A DNA stretch of 64,000 nucleotides from Flammeovirgaceae bacterium SG7u.111 (GCA_034044135.1 CP139021.1:1069635-1133634); one strand, 5' to 3'. Shown: positions 26,101 through 32,176, counted from the first letter of the stretch. The notes: generated by a model not told the origin, from the letters alone. Translations and numbers: made by a program.

Positions 26101-28660
26101 AGAGCTAGCGACAACAGCGGTAGCGGATACTTACGAATGGGTTGCACCAAACGGCAACGTGGTGACGACTGCGGTCGGAAGCCTCACAATTCCAGATGGT
26201 GATGTAAACTATTTATCGGGAGACTGGAAGGTGAAAGTGGGCAACACGACAACCAATTGCGAGTCCGATTATTCGGCACCGATTTCGATAACGATAAAGA
26301 GCAAGCCTGTTGCGATACCGTCTAACAGCGGCCCTATCTGCGAGAGCAGTGACGTGACCTTGTTCGGGAACTCGGTGAACAATGCTGGTTACGCTTGGTA
26401 TGCGGAGAGCACGACGACACCTGGCACTCCGGGCAACCTGATCTCTACCGACCAGAACGAAACGATCTCTGGGCTAACCTTTGCAGGTTCTCCATATAAA
26501 TATTATTTGATCATCACGACGGACGGATGTGAGTCCGACCCTGTGGAGACAGAGGTGATCGTGACAGACCCGAACGTGGACGTGCTCGCCATCACGGGTG
26601 ATGCGGTCATCTGTGAGGATGCATCTATCACGCTTTCGTCTGACTTTACCTCGAACTCTGGAGCATCGCTGACAAGCTATGAATGGACTGGCCCTAATGG
26701 TTTTAAATCAACAGATGCACAACCGCCAGTTATCACAGATGCAACAGTAGCGAACGAAGGAACATATTACCTGACGGTAGGTACTTCAAGCGGATGCACA
26801 TTATCTACGACTTTCGATGTTGTGGTAAATGCGAAACCAACTCAACCGGTTCTTACAGCAACTTCATTAGAAGTCTGCAAAGAACAATCAATAGAGCTAG
26901 CGACGACAGCGGTAGCGGATACTTACGAATGGGTCGCTCCTAACGGAAACATCGTAGCGACCACGGTCGGAAGCTTGACTATCCCAGACGGTGATGTGAA
27001 CTATCTGTCGGGAGACTGGAAAGTGAAGACTGGCATCACGGCGACTGGCTGCGAGTCGGATTATTCGACAGCTATCTCTATCACGATCAAGAGCAAGCCA
27101 GTGGCTATCCCATCGAACAGCGGCCCTATCTGCGAGAGCAGCGACGTGACCTTGTTCGGGAACTCGGTGAATAATGCGGGCTACGCTTGGTATGCGGAGA
27201 GCACCACAATGCCTGGCATGCCGGGGCAGTTGATTTCCACGAACCAAAACGCAGTAGTTTCTGACCTGACCTTTGCAGGCTCACCTTATAAATATTATCT
27301 GATCATCACCACTGACGGATGCGAGTCCGACCCGGTGGAGACGGAGGTAAATGTAATTGACCCAGCTACGGTAGTGCCTCCAGTGCTCGATGAGGTAGAA
27401 GATAAATGTGAAGGCGAAGTTGTTAGGCTTTCTTCTTCTACACAAGCAGAAGGGTACGAATGGATAGGGCCAAATGGTTTTAGGTCTGATAATAAATTCC
27501 CACCTGCTATTGAGAATTTGAGTGAAGCTGATACGGGATATTATTACCTTACTGTTACCTATGGAACAGGTTGCTCAGCTACTGATTCGGTTCATGTAGG
27601 AATGATCATTGCACCTGAAAAACCTTTGATTTCAAGTAATAACCCAATATGTGTAACTGATTTGGTCATATTCGAGACCAATGAAGTAGTAGACGTAACG
27701 GGGTATGTATGGTACTTACCAGATGGTAGAACTATAACAACAGCTACGCACACATTAGAGCTGCCAAATGCTGAGGAAGGAGATTACTACGTGACTCATG
27801 TGAAAGGAAGTTGCGAGTCCGAGCCTTCAAGGATTTTGGATATGAAGTTGGTGGATACGGTTGATGATAATGCTTACGCAGGCGTAGATAAAATAGCCTG
27901 TGGCGAGCCAGCGGTTGTTGAGCTGGTTGGTAATATAAGGGCTGGATTAACAGGAAGGTGGTCAACCATGGATGCCGATCCTGTCATTACCCACCCAACC
28001 GAGGCACAAACTATAGTGACCAACTTGCAACCAGGAAACACTTACGAGTTTGTTTGGACATTGGAAAACAGCGTTTGTGGTACGATCTCTAGAGATACGA
28101 TACTTGTGGCAGTATTACCTCCACCAGTTGCCAATACAGATTCGGTAGAGTCGGTAATAGGTGAGGTTTTGGATATTGAGATTTTTGCCAACGATTCCCT
28201 AAACTCGGAATTCATGTTGGTGACTATCACCCAGCAGCCTAAACATGGTTTTGCCTCTGTCAACAATGATTTCTCAGTGAATTATGAACCTGAAGCAGGT
28301 TTTGCAGGAAGAGATACCTTGATTTACACTATTTGCCCAGAAGTTTGTGACGAACTGTGCGACACGGCAATGGTGATCATCAAAGTGGAACTTCCAGTAG
28401 AAGTAACAGAGATCATCACTCCAAACTTCGATGGCTTCAACGATTACCTTGAAGTGAAAGGGCTAGAGAATTTCCCAAACAACAATTTATTGGTATTCAA
28501 CCGATGGGGTAATAAAGTATTTGAATCGGACTCTTATCAGAATGATTGGGCAGGAACGTACAATGGAAATCCATTGCCAGACGGAACATATTACTATGTG
28601 TTGAAAAACAAGGAAACGGGCGAAGCGCTCAAAGCAGGTTTCTTCACACTACACAGATAA
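11150..28660 (+). CDS. Giant multidomain surface adhesin with T9SS C-terminal domain (5836 residues)
   Basis: A single uninterrupted frame of 5836 codons. Residues 1-24 are a Sec signal peptide ending FAQ. Residues about 30-3110 are a long array of DUF11-type beta-sandwich repeats in alternating types (KGVSxSxN type and KSIxxIxPN type). Residues about 3130-5650 are Ig/PKD-like domains, each around a conserved CEG/CESSD and W-x(7-9)-G core. Residues 4171-5403 are a near-identical 264-residue tandem repeat. A bacterial-Ig/cadherin-like domain (VANTDSVESVIGE, about 5660-5745) precedes the CHU_C-type gliding-motility C-terminal domain (about 5752-5836: ITPNFDGFNDYLEV, NRWGNKVFES, DGTYYYVL). This last domain is the type B T9SS sorting signal, so the protein is inferred to be a secreted adhesin like SprB. 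It leads an apparent operon with porP-like and porE-like genes. Confidence 0.93.
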   Translation: MRNFYLKLLVFALFISANLNQVFAQTPIITNGAPSENFVGEQVCFTATIVNSGAGAGYGPYMRLVLPPGITFNTVDFMSTPLTPVPFTGTDVFDGATDMDDPITGEKILAADLTAGGHGAGSVVTVFRFPVGSVVSGGPELVATICATIEPTATVGVPLPVSVQPAYEFGNTATGAGGPIVGSASNKNLTPILYKITKTNNAPLGDRPPGSSWPIEFTVSVDIANGQTINNMVLTDALPTNLQFVDVTSLPAGFAPNPSTLFDPTSPLRTAPGGTVVIENNSAGGITGNTSGGEIVFTYTAYITDILNPANCTNINLQNNASFYADYLGATQPTEAASSQVQATHITAVESATPTLVAPGNIVTYTLHYRVEDFADGDGGTIEIKIPDGLDFLSHGTASTPVGVTEATTGPIAGVTTVTYTIPSTAMRASTQYEIIYQAEVLQNYAADGAFAGQPVLSNDNLTNDVSMNYDMAGGASGCNYDKVSTTVSLPEVAIKKEVVSSGPYSPGDNVTYRLTMTIPTGDSRGIYFEDYFPLPVIDVNNFDLNTDLAANTDLSFDPSSDLTTNPTSITVDAQKNMMRIEWPDIDQPAGPYKISILIDATITTDPFSDGLFHSNFMEAATENTKSVTSSDVDLVAIEIASPELAITKGVVSSDNPTSNATITPIASPVDANITKADAGDVITFAITVENIGGANAFDVTVRDIASPAASFINKTVVSILDGDGTDISGDFSGDLFSAGGLKMNSIASTYLPKNDNSDGIGQDMIIITYTAEVDVSVTPEIEIENTAYVTWAASPGHPSKFDPIDDEATVGIESASLVKSINAITPTGITSGNNVVAGQEIEYKITIDLPEGSFEDVVLTDVMTPGLTYVSGSIGISSPSGDVSIPVYNVNATDDSGGTDNEVVITFSGDIINSNTDDGVLEQLEIVYKARVEQDAAYPSGTSLNNNVQVDWISGTTNGPSPNLTVKEADLEVSKGISSVTSGLANLSPSPAILPVNSDATDVDAGDRITYKITVRNTSADAPATDVRIIDPELAGKLINYTLTSVTLDGADITGLVTGSLSTGLELPSVSGVASVIPENEEVIVTYTADVGADIEPGEDIVNQATIRWKPSPDDGVDITVTDNATATVRETELVKSLISIAPNSSGNLTEAFKGEVLTYRLIATLPEGKANTLTVVDILDAGLSFGSITSVTVSDAARITTTKGAWNTTNIIADVVGQSVTFDLGDVTTTGLTVTNDNEETITIEYEVNVQDIPANIEGSLLNNNAELRFDDPNNPGGTSTQNAQAAEVTVIQPSLSITKGVAASTNLAAELTISPDPTIEPVNGDISQSDAGDEVTFVVTLENTSAFANAYTVRVEDQPLLAGSLINYNILSVTQGDKLTNVPYSGNFNAGTFAITNPIPANTGAVGDPHKVIITYTAEVASLVDATQTITNRSTVLWRPTATAVTDLTESEDATVTMEDVSMTKTLKSITPNSTTNLNEVQVGEVLTYRIEVNLPESEMQNVRITDVLDAGLAYQAASLSFVNDALVTNSLSTELISGQTITFDLGTVANANTDADAGNDKLILEYEVLVENIPANTPGTTLGNTASFAYDNPNGAGRITKTDNANDVTVVAPDLDFTHGVIQTTDAGIINPTPGTAFPEDGDITGGASAGDVVTLRLTIENNSDVAASNLEITVPALSALSNYTITSVRLNDGVTTYTAADYTGDLNTGLNFTPNLAKNDNDSDPDNTGDDVLIIEYTVEVTDDALMSGTLVDNAEITWTSSTGTVEYGPEADAARITLGEPSVAKTVTDIMPISTGTTEAQSGESIRYEVVVTVPAGTAKNLQLVDVVNPKMSFDQVVSITRSSTDIESSIGNGFDPAPGTIATSASITNFAGTDDRLQLTFGNITNSNVVDAAVERITIVYDVLVGNTVVTGETMSNFVTLSWEDDLGTTYTETTQAPDVTIVAPDLVVTKGVSGTNGGGGFTGASGFPEDRNLVNAEVDDEVTFVITIQNQGDGKATSVKVTDPQIAGLGDYEVLSVEDGDGVDISGNFDGTVLGTTSDLFGSGLTLSAGNSLDESNLSGSDVIVITYDAKVTTVASLSGTLVNTATATWRTTTGTDPTFDFGPVQDQASVTVVNPDLTKTVNSVAPQIAPGMPGSSLVQPGEVITYEVNVLVPAGTSQNVELRDILDDGLLFEEGTFVTSVDITVNNAQVTTSIAGGFAAIEASAPTSITDENLGAGLVDNILTLNFGTLTNSNVVSSETIRIEYTVKVADDATGAVNNTAEWSWEDAGGTPYSVDGSAPEYTVVEPDLAIVHGVSDSDNPTAKATLPASPATPINDDIVSSDAGDKVTFTVTITNSGDGTGNALKLKIPTIAGLTSYDVQTITDGAGNDLFGTGFVLADRNDIFTATGLPMSGSLGEDDGSGDGSNIIILTYEAELLTSVQPGEVLTSNAQIEWKASPDGYDATSSSANDDASVTVSDLLIAKSILSIVPNNAPLANEVQPGETVTYQLIVTLPEATAKGGATNNVLVGDIMSDGLSYVPGSISITASSGDVSTSVIGGFTAAESAISVSDAAGGTSNQIEIDLETVTNTNTDDAVTETITITYEAKVNTGAAGTLSNNATISWQDPANPAGAPLSKADAAPNVSVVAPNLQIAKGISASSNASASLVGGAGFPENRDLSGAQAGDVITYKITIENIGDGAAVDVALEDPVVPIAGLGSPTLVSVLDGDGNPVAYTGTLAAGTFQLTNPVAADDGSITPTNTGLDVVIITYTATVSTGVKVKETVTNTAGVSWKTAPSEAAQPQVTETASFTNGGPLFSLSRTGIAPGYAAAGQVHIGEIITYEAVMTVAQGVTDNVVLDAQLAAGLAFVDVVSITANGAVTSSNGALASITPTVGNVGGGTANDARSISFDFGDVTNSDADADDETITVTYRAAVINSTANTRGTGGLNSSATLNWEDALSNPETANSSTGALVVAESELEVSTSFAQPDIGDAETVQVTITVEHTGASNADAFDVSITDLLPAELAYDGGGITVVGAVASSSGVVGQQLDVVIDELALGDVATITFGVTSTGSMDPCETVADAVTLRWESLKDTDQAALPVAPYAGLNGYAAERTGVAADIGEAGANDYEDTATDNIDDEDILAAGVTISVTGDDCEGEVLTLSTTAIPGASYAWFKGGAPVGGNSNTLSFTPLAAADADDYTVQVSLGVCAPVTSAIQTVAVNAKPVVTASTSHVACDPAGATLQLFAAPVSGGGGYSFSWTGPNGFTSTDQNPIIVSPTVANEGTYYVTMTDVFACASAQSSVAVSIGPDQPTLTSNGPLCEGASLTLTTPVVAGTVVTYNWSFVDDATSTPTALAFNSNSITINNVDKTANAGVYTVSVTRDGCTSPVSVGEGVTINEAPNLTVTPTLTVCDGDNIDLSFTTTNPAGTYSVQWTHASGFSSTAINPSINSADANYLAGDYTVTLTSLTTPACPVSATVSVDIPSPAKPDIAAAVASICDGTAIQLTTTSACGGGFEWQAPSGTIIPTGAAAPSLNIASANAEYQSGNWRVRCIDVNGCVSDWSDPVPVTIKPTPATPVIAGLNSICENENLTLTTTDFTGAGTTISYTWYLPGGTTQVTAIPELTVNNVAIGSDDGNYQVGVTIDGCVSANSANHALSIDALPAAFVPTNAGPICPGSDLQLTANVVATAYEWYDPDNNLVAIVADPLIPGSSVKAGDYTLIAYNASNCSTSGVTRVELGTVPSTPVLTKAGGECEGSTLTINASTYTGTTVVYEWTFIDDATSTPTVLAETSPTLIINNVDQTSHAGQYIVKVTVDGCQSAASLTEQVVIDEIPTVTAGNTGPYCNGTDIQLTATPGAAGTYTYAWSGPDGFTSSQQNVTIVAGTSEYKAGTYTVTITSANGSCTAQDVTSVVLNQPAKPALSAVNSAVCDGNDIQLAATPGYTNYYWLAPDGVTLTTNGANAHLLTVSDGDAQYLAGAWTVKVEDAATCQSEFSDAVSVALNAKPVAIASNNGPVCEGNDVTLTGNELTDADYAWYTTDPTGGPATPFSTDRIAVVSGLTNAGGPYTYYLQVTVGSCVSDVATTTVQIDDPSLSTVAIDPVGAICEGETIALTATTTGNDIVAWVWSGPNGFSSTKETPAAITAATTTDAGVYTLTVITDNGCTITDTENVTVNAKPAQPVLTAASLEVCMEESIELSTTAVADTYEWVAPNGNVVTTAVGSLTIPDGDANYLSGDWKVKTGITATGCESDYSTPISITIKSKPVAIPSNSGPICESSDVTLFGNSVNNAGYAWYEENTTTPGTPGNLISTDQNETISGLTFAGSPYKYYLVITTDGCESDPVETEVTVTDPNVDVLAITGDAAICEGASITLSPDFTSNSGATLTSYVWTGPNGFTSTQAQPSVITNATVANAGTYYLTVGTSSGCTLSTTFAVTVNAKPAQPVLTAASLEVCMEEPIELSTTAVADTYEWVAPNGNIVATTVGSLTIPDGNVNYLSGDWKVKTGITATGCESDYSTVISITIKSKPVAIPSNSGPICESSDVTLFGNSVNNAGYAWYAESTTTPGTPGNLISTDQNETISGLTFAGSPYKYYLIITTDGCESDPVETEVIVTDPNIDVLAITGDAAICEGASITLSPDFTSNSGASLTSYEWTGPNGFKSTDAQPPVITGATIANAGTYYLTVGTSGGCTLSTDFTVVVNAKPAQPVLTATSLEVCKEQSIELATTVVADTYEWVAPNGNVVNTVTGSLTIPDGDVNYLSGDWKVKVGNTTTNCESDYSAPISITIKSKPVAIPSNSGPICESSDVTLFGNSVNNAGYAWYAESTTTPGTPGNLISTDQNTVVPDLTFAGSPYKYYLIITTDGCESDPVETEVIVTDPNVDVLAITGDAAICEGASITLSPDFTSNSGATLTSYVWTGPNGFTSTQAQPSVITNATVANAGTYNLTVGTSSGCTLSTTFDVVVNAKPTQPVLTATSLEVCKEQSIELATTAVADTYEWVAPNGNVVTTAVGSLTIPDGDVNYLSGDWKVKVGNTTTNCESDYSAPISITIKSKPVAIPSNSGPICESSDVTLFGNSVNNAGYAWYAESTTTPGTPGNLISTDQNETISGLTFAGSPYKYYLIITTDGCESDPVETEVIVTDPNVDVLAITGDAVICEDASITLSSDFTSNSGASLTSYEWTGPNGFKSTDAQPPVITDATVANEGTYYLTVGTSSGCTLSTTFDVVVNAKPTQPVLTATSLEVCKEQSIELATTAVADTYEWVAPNGNIVATTVGSLTIPDGDVNYLSGDWKVKTGITATGCESDYSTAISITIKSKPVAIPSNSGPICESSDVTLFGNSVNNAGYAWYAESTTMPGMPGQLISTNQNAVVSDLTFAGSPYKYYLIITTDGCESDPVETEVNVIDPATVVPPVLDEVEDKCEGEVVRLSSSTQAEGYEWIGPNGFRSDNKFPPAIENLSEADTGYYYLTVTYGTGCSATDSVHVGMIIAPEKPLISSNNPICVTDLVIFETNEVVDVTGYVWYLPDGRTITTATHTLELPNAEEGDYYVTHVKGSCESEPSRILDMKLVDTVDDNAYAGVDKIACGEPAVVELVGNIRAGLTGRWSTMDADPVITHPTEAQTIVTNLQPGNTYEFVWTLENSVCGTISRDTILVAVLPPPVANTDSVESVIGEVLDIEIFANDSLNSEFMLVTITQQPKHGFASVNNDFSVNYEPEAGFAGRDTLIYTICPEVCDELCDTAMVIIKVELPVEVTEIITPNFDGFNDYLEVKGLENFPNNNLLVFNRWGNKVFESDSYQNDWAGTYNGNPLPDGTYYYVLKNKETGEALKAGFFTLHR
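13079..20095 (+). repeat. Seven DUF11 super-repeats inside the adhesin gene
   Basis: Equivalent module starts (the LxIxKGVS type segment) lie at 13079, 14060, 15038, 16001, 17006, 18038 and 19067. Spacing is 963-1032 bases, or 321-344 residues. Each super-repeat is two DUF11-like modules: one with DAGDxVTFxITxxN and one with IxPNxxGxxxExxxGExxTY. The nucleotide sequences have diverged, so these are old duplications, unlike the 792-bp repeat further on. Confidence 0.8.
23660..27357 (+). repeat. 792-bp in-frame tandem repeat, 4 full copies plus two thirds of a fifth
   Basis: The codon pair for Asn-Ala before KPAQPVLT/KPTQPVLT recurs at 23660, 24452, 25244, 26036 and 26828: exactly 792 bases each time. 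Each 264-residue unit holds three Ig-like modules, beginning near KPxQPVLTA, KPVAIPSNSG and DVLAITGDA. The fifth copy stops near 27357, after the second module, where the sequence changes to an unrelated Ig-like domain. Copies are highly alike at DNA level. Confidence 0.95.
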
Positions 28661-28667
28661 ATAAAAA

Positions 28668-28704
28668 GCTAGTGCATTCGGGTGTTTTGTTCGAATGCAC
28701 TAGC
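28668..28704 (+). promoter_or_regulatory. Intercistronic hairpin between adhesin and PorP-like gene
   Basis: Perfect 13-base inverted repeat (GCTAGTGCATTCG, 28668-28680, with 28692-28704) and an 11-base loop, starting 7 bases after the adhesin stop codon. No T tract follows on the plus strand, so it is more likely an RNA-stabilising or processing hairpin, or a leaky attenuator, than a full terminator. The A run at 28663-28667 would give a T tract only for minus-strand transcription, where there is no gene. Confidence 0.7.
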
Positions 28705-28745
28705 CAACATCAAAACAAAAGAATTTAATTTTAACAGATTAGATC

Positions 28746-29669
28746 ATGAAAAAACTACTCATATCCTGCTTACTTGCATTTTTTGCCCTAGAGGCAATGG
28801 CGCAGCAGGATCCGATGTACACCAACTACATGTTCAACAAATTGGTGATTAACTCAGGTTATACGGGAAGCAAAGACAGGGCTACGGCGGTGGCGCTCTA
28901 CCGAACTCAGTGGACGGGCTTGGAAGGTGCTCCAAAAACGACCTCTTTCAGTTTCCACACACCGCTGATGGGGTGGGCAAAAAATGTGAATGTAGGGATT
29001 TCAGCCGTACATGATAAACTGGGGATTTCCCAAGATTTGGACTTAGCTCTCCATGCTGCCTATAGGTTAGACTTAGGAGTAGGAAGGCTAGGTATGGGGC
29101 TTTCAGGGCAAGTGAGAAGAAGGCAAATGTCTTGGCAAAGTGCCAATGGATTTCAACAATACGACCCAGGGATTCCAGCAAATGATGACTTGGTTGCTCC
29201 CAACTTTGGAGCTGGGCTTTATTATGATATGCCTAATTTTTATGCAGGTTTTTCACTCCCAAATCTTTTGGAAACAAGTTATGATTTTGATCAAGCTGCA
29301 GCTTCTACTAGTTCAGAGGCTGTCCAACGTAGACATATGTTTTTCATGACAGGCGGGGTGGTAGAATTAAGCCCAACTGTTAAATTCTTGCCTTCAGGTT
29401 TGCTTAAGTATGAAAGCAATTCTCCAGTGGAATTGGATGTAAATGCGAGTGTTTTACTAGCAGAAACTTTCCAGCTTGGAATGACTTACCGAACAGGCGA
29501 TGCTGTGGCAGCTTTGGTACATTTCTTTTTCAAGCAACTTCGTTTTGGCTATTCTTACGACTTCGGCTTAAGCGAATTGAACCAGCACCATTCAGGTACA
29601 CATGAGATCATGTTAGGCATCGACTTTGGAAAAAAATCCAAAGGTATAGACCATCCAAGGTATTTCTAA
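28746..29669 (+). CDS. PorP/SprF family type IX secretion outer-membrane protein
   Basis: A 307-residue beta-barrel protein with signal peptide (residues 1-19, ending AMAQ). It starts with the family signature QDPMYTNYMFNKLVINSGYTG, which lies directly after the signal. The family includes PorP of Porphyromonas and SprF of Flavobacterium; SprF is needed for secretion or surface attachment of its neighbouring adhesin SprB. Here the gene follows the giant adhesin by 85 bases and precedes the PorE-like gene by 41 bases, so it is probably the dedicated partner of that adhesin. The C-terminus reads HEIMLGIDFGKK, a usual end for the family. The exact role is inferred from SprF. Confidence 0.92.
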   Translation: MKKLLISCLLAFFALEAMAQQDPMYTNYMFNKLVINSGYTGSKDRATAVALYRTQWTGLEGAPKTTSFSFHTPLMGWAKNVNVGISAVHDKLGISQDLDLALHAAYRLDLGVGRLGMGLSGQVRRRQMSWQSANGFQQYDPGIPANDDLVAPNFGAGLYYDMPNFYAGFSLPNLLETSYDFDQAAASTSSEAVQRRHMFFMTGGVVELSPTVKFLPSGLLKYESNSPVELDVNASVLLAETFQLGMTYRTGDAVAALVHFFFKQLRFGYSYDFGLSELNQHHSGTHEIMLGIDFGKKSKGIDHPRYF

Positions 29670-29710
29670 GTTGATTTTTCAAGAAGACAGAATCCAAAAA
29701 TATTCGTTAT

Positions 29711-32038
29711 ATGAAATTGGTTTTACGCTTAATATTTTTTGTGGGGGCTTATTTGATCTCAAATACGGCTTTTTCCCAATTGAACAAGGCAAATTATCAC
29801 TACGAGGCGTATGCTTATCAAAAAGCAATTCCCAAGTATGAGAAATACCTTAAAAAGAAACCTTACGACCCCGAAGCGCTTTTCAGGTTAGCAAACTCTT
29901 ACCGACTAACGGGAGAGGTGAAGCAAGCCGAACGATGGTTCGAAAAAGCGGTCCAATATTACAATGAGCCCGTAGCCAAGTTCTACTATGCTTTGGTACT
30001 AATGACCAACAACAATTACCAAGAAGCCGAGCGGTGGTTTAGGAACTACGCCATGGCAGCCCCTAGCCAAAAGGACGCTGCTAATGCACGAAATTTGGCA
30101 GATTATGCGGCAAAGCTTCATCAGCACGGGGTCAATTATAAGCCTTTCGAAGTGTTCAAAACTGGATTCAATTCCGAAGAATTGGATTTTAGCCCCATGT
30201 ATTTCCAAGATACGCTCTTGGTTTTTGCCTCTAACCGAAAGCATGAAGTTAGAAAGCACAACAACAAAGACAACTGGACAAATGCCAATTTTATGGATTT
30301 GTACAAGGTGAGGGTATTTGAAAATAACAATTATGGAGAGCCAGAATTATTGGCGTCAGAACTCAAGTCAAAATTTCACGAGAGTTCTGCTGTTTTTACC
30401 TCCACCTATGATACAATGTATTTTACCCGAAGCGATTATTTGGAAGGAGAAGGGCGTGGTTATGATAAGTTTTCCAACACAAGACTCAAGATTTTTATGT
30501 CGATGGAAGCTGTAGGCGAATGGGGGAAAGCAATTGAGCTTCCTTTCAATAGCAACCAGTTTTCCACTTGCCACCCTACACTTACATCAGATGGGAGAAC
30601 GATGGTGTTTGCCTCGGACAGGCCTGGAGGCTATGGGCATATGGATTTGTATGTAACCCATTTGGAAAATGGAGAGTGGACAGAACCTCAAAACCTAGGT
30701 TCTGAAATAAATACAGCAGGTAACGAGATTTTTCCTTACATCCACGAAAGTGGCAACCTTTACTATTCTTCTGATGGTCAAGCCGGGCTTGGAGGTTTGG
30801 ATATTTTTACCTCTCCCGTAAATGGCAAAATGTGGGGCTTTCCTGTGAATCTAGGTGCGCCGTTAAATAGTACTCGCGACGATTTTGGAATCATAGCCGA
30901 CCGCGGCTTTAGCAAAGGCTATTTTTCTTCTAATCGAGATGGCAAAGATGATATCTATACATTTTCAAAAGGCAATACTATAATGCTAGAAGGCGTGGTA
31001 ATCATTTGCCAAGAAGGTGAGCCAATTGAAGGAGCGAATGTAGTGCTTTACGAAGGTGAATCAGATTCTTTGGCAGATAGGAATACGTCCATTGATGGAT
31101 ATTTTACATTCGAAGTGCAAGCAGGAAAGCGCTATAGGGTAGTGGCGACCAAAAATGGCTTTGGCCCTTGCAACGATTGTCCTGGTGAAGCCTATGTGAC
31201 CATCCCAATGGAAACGGAAGAGAATTTTGTAAGAGTAGAATTGCCGATGTGTAGCGGTGCTGCTGGCACGCCCTTGGTTTCTTCTCGGTCTATGGGAGCG
31301 GGTTTGAATATCTGTGGAACGGTAATAAACGAAGCATATGACCGCCCAATGCCTAACACGAAAGTAGTGGTTACTAACTTGTGTACAGGCGATGAACAAG
31401 TAATAATTACCGATGCATCGGGTAATTTTTATTCCCCAGTGGAAAAAGGCTGCGACTATGTGATTGAGGGACATAAAAACAAATTTTCAGGCAGAATGGT
31501 AGGGCTAAGCACCATGACGGATAGCACTGCTGGCGATTGTTTCCCTGTGGAAGTTCCGCTTTCTTTCAATCGTGATTTACTTCCTCCGGAGCTATCAGGA
31601 AAAGTACCGATTTATGCAGGAATGGTCATTGAACTTTATAATATCTACTTTGATTTAGACAAGTATTTTATCCGCTCGGATGCTACCAGTGACTTGGAAG
31701 AGTTATACGCTCTTCTGATAAAATATCCAGATATGAAAGGGGAGCTTAGTGCTCATACAGATTCCCGAGCTACGCACGAATATAACATTACCCTTTCGGA
31801 AAACAGGGCAAAGTCGGCTTTTAATTACCTAGTAAGAAAAGGAATTGATCCTGCTCGATTGACTTGGAAAGGCTATGGGGAAACTCGCCTCAAAAACGAG
31901 TGTGCCGACGGCGTGGAATGTACTGAAAAGCAACACCAACGTAACAGAAGGGTTGAATTTACAGTGACGTATTTCAATGGAACGGTTATCAGTAAAGAAT
32001 ACGATTACTTCAAAAGAGACAACAGTGGCAAGAAGTAA
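29711..32038 (+). CDS. PorE-like envelope protein: TPR, PD40 propeller, CarboxypepD-like and OmpA domains
   Basis: A 775-residue exported protein (signal peptide 1-22, ending AFSQ). Domains in order: TPR repeats about 23-140 (YQKAIPKYEKYLKKKPYDPE), WD40-like PD40 propeller about 150-420 (SSDGQAGLGGLDIF and similar blades), one or two carboxypeptidase-regulatory-like domains about 430-620, and an OmpA peptidoglycan-binding domain about 645-765 (GELSAHTDSRATHEYN, LSENRAKSAFNYLV). This order is that of PorE, the T9SS subunit that ties the machinery to peptidoglycan. Paralogues are common beside PorP/SprF genes, so this may serve the adjacent adhesin rather than being the core PorE. No lipobox Cys is visible after the signal. 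Confidence 0.88.
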   Translation: MKLVLRLIFFVGAYLISNTAFSQLNKANYHYEAYAYQKAIPKYEKYLKKKPYDPEALFRLANSYRLTGEVKQAERWFEKAVQYYNEPVAKFYYALVLMTNNNYQEAERWFRNYAMAAPSQKDAANARNLADYAAKLHQHGVNYKPFEVFKTGFNSEELDFSPMYFQDTLLVFASNRKHEVRKHNNKDNWTNANFMDLYKVRVFENNNYGEPELLASELKSKFHESSAVFTSTYDTMYFTRSDYLEGEGRGYDKFSNTRLKIFMSMEAVGEWGKAIELPFNSNQFSTCHPTLTSDGRTMVFASDRPGGYGHMDLYVTHLENGEWTEPQNLGSEINTAGNEIFPYIHESGNLYYSSDGQAGLGGLDIFTSPVNGKMWGFPVNLGAPLNSTRDDFGIIADRGFSKGYFSSNRDGKDDIYTFSKGNTIMLEGVVIICQEGEPIEGANVVLYEGESDSLADRNTSIDGYFTFEVQAGKRYRVVATKNGFGPCNDCPGEAYVTIPMETEENFVRVELPMCSGAAGTPLVSSRSMGAGLNICGTVINEAYDRPMPNTKVVVTNLCTGDEQVIITDASGNFYSPVEKGCDYVIEGHKNKFSGRMVGLSTMTDSTAGDCFPVEVPLSFNRDLLPPELSGKVPIYAGMVIELYNIYFDLDKYFIRSDATSDLEELYALLIKYPDMKGELSAHTDSRATHEYNITLSENRAKSAFNYLVRKGIDPARLTWKGYGETRLKNECADGVECTEKQHQRNRRVEFTVTYFNGTVISKEYDYFKRDNSGKK

Positions 32039-32176
32039 ATTGTTTGAAAATATCAGTTTTCATGATTGATTTTGTTTTGATGAAACTGCTTTCGACTAAA
32101 AACAACCTTGGTGTAAATCGGGAATCTAAGTTATTGACATAGGGTAGATTCGTTTTTTAAAGAAAGCATGTACGCT

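Noticed and set aside
23660-27357. Assembly error as the source of the 792-bp repeat
   Set aside because: Copies carry different substitutions in a consistent pattern and the frame stays open, so true duplication is more likely, although a collapsed or expanded copy number cannot be excluded.
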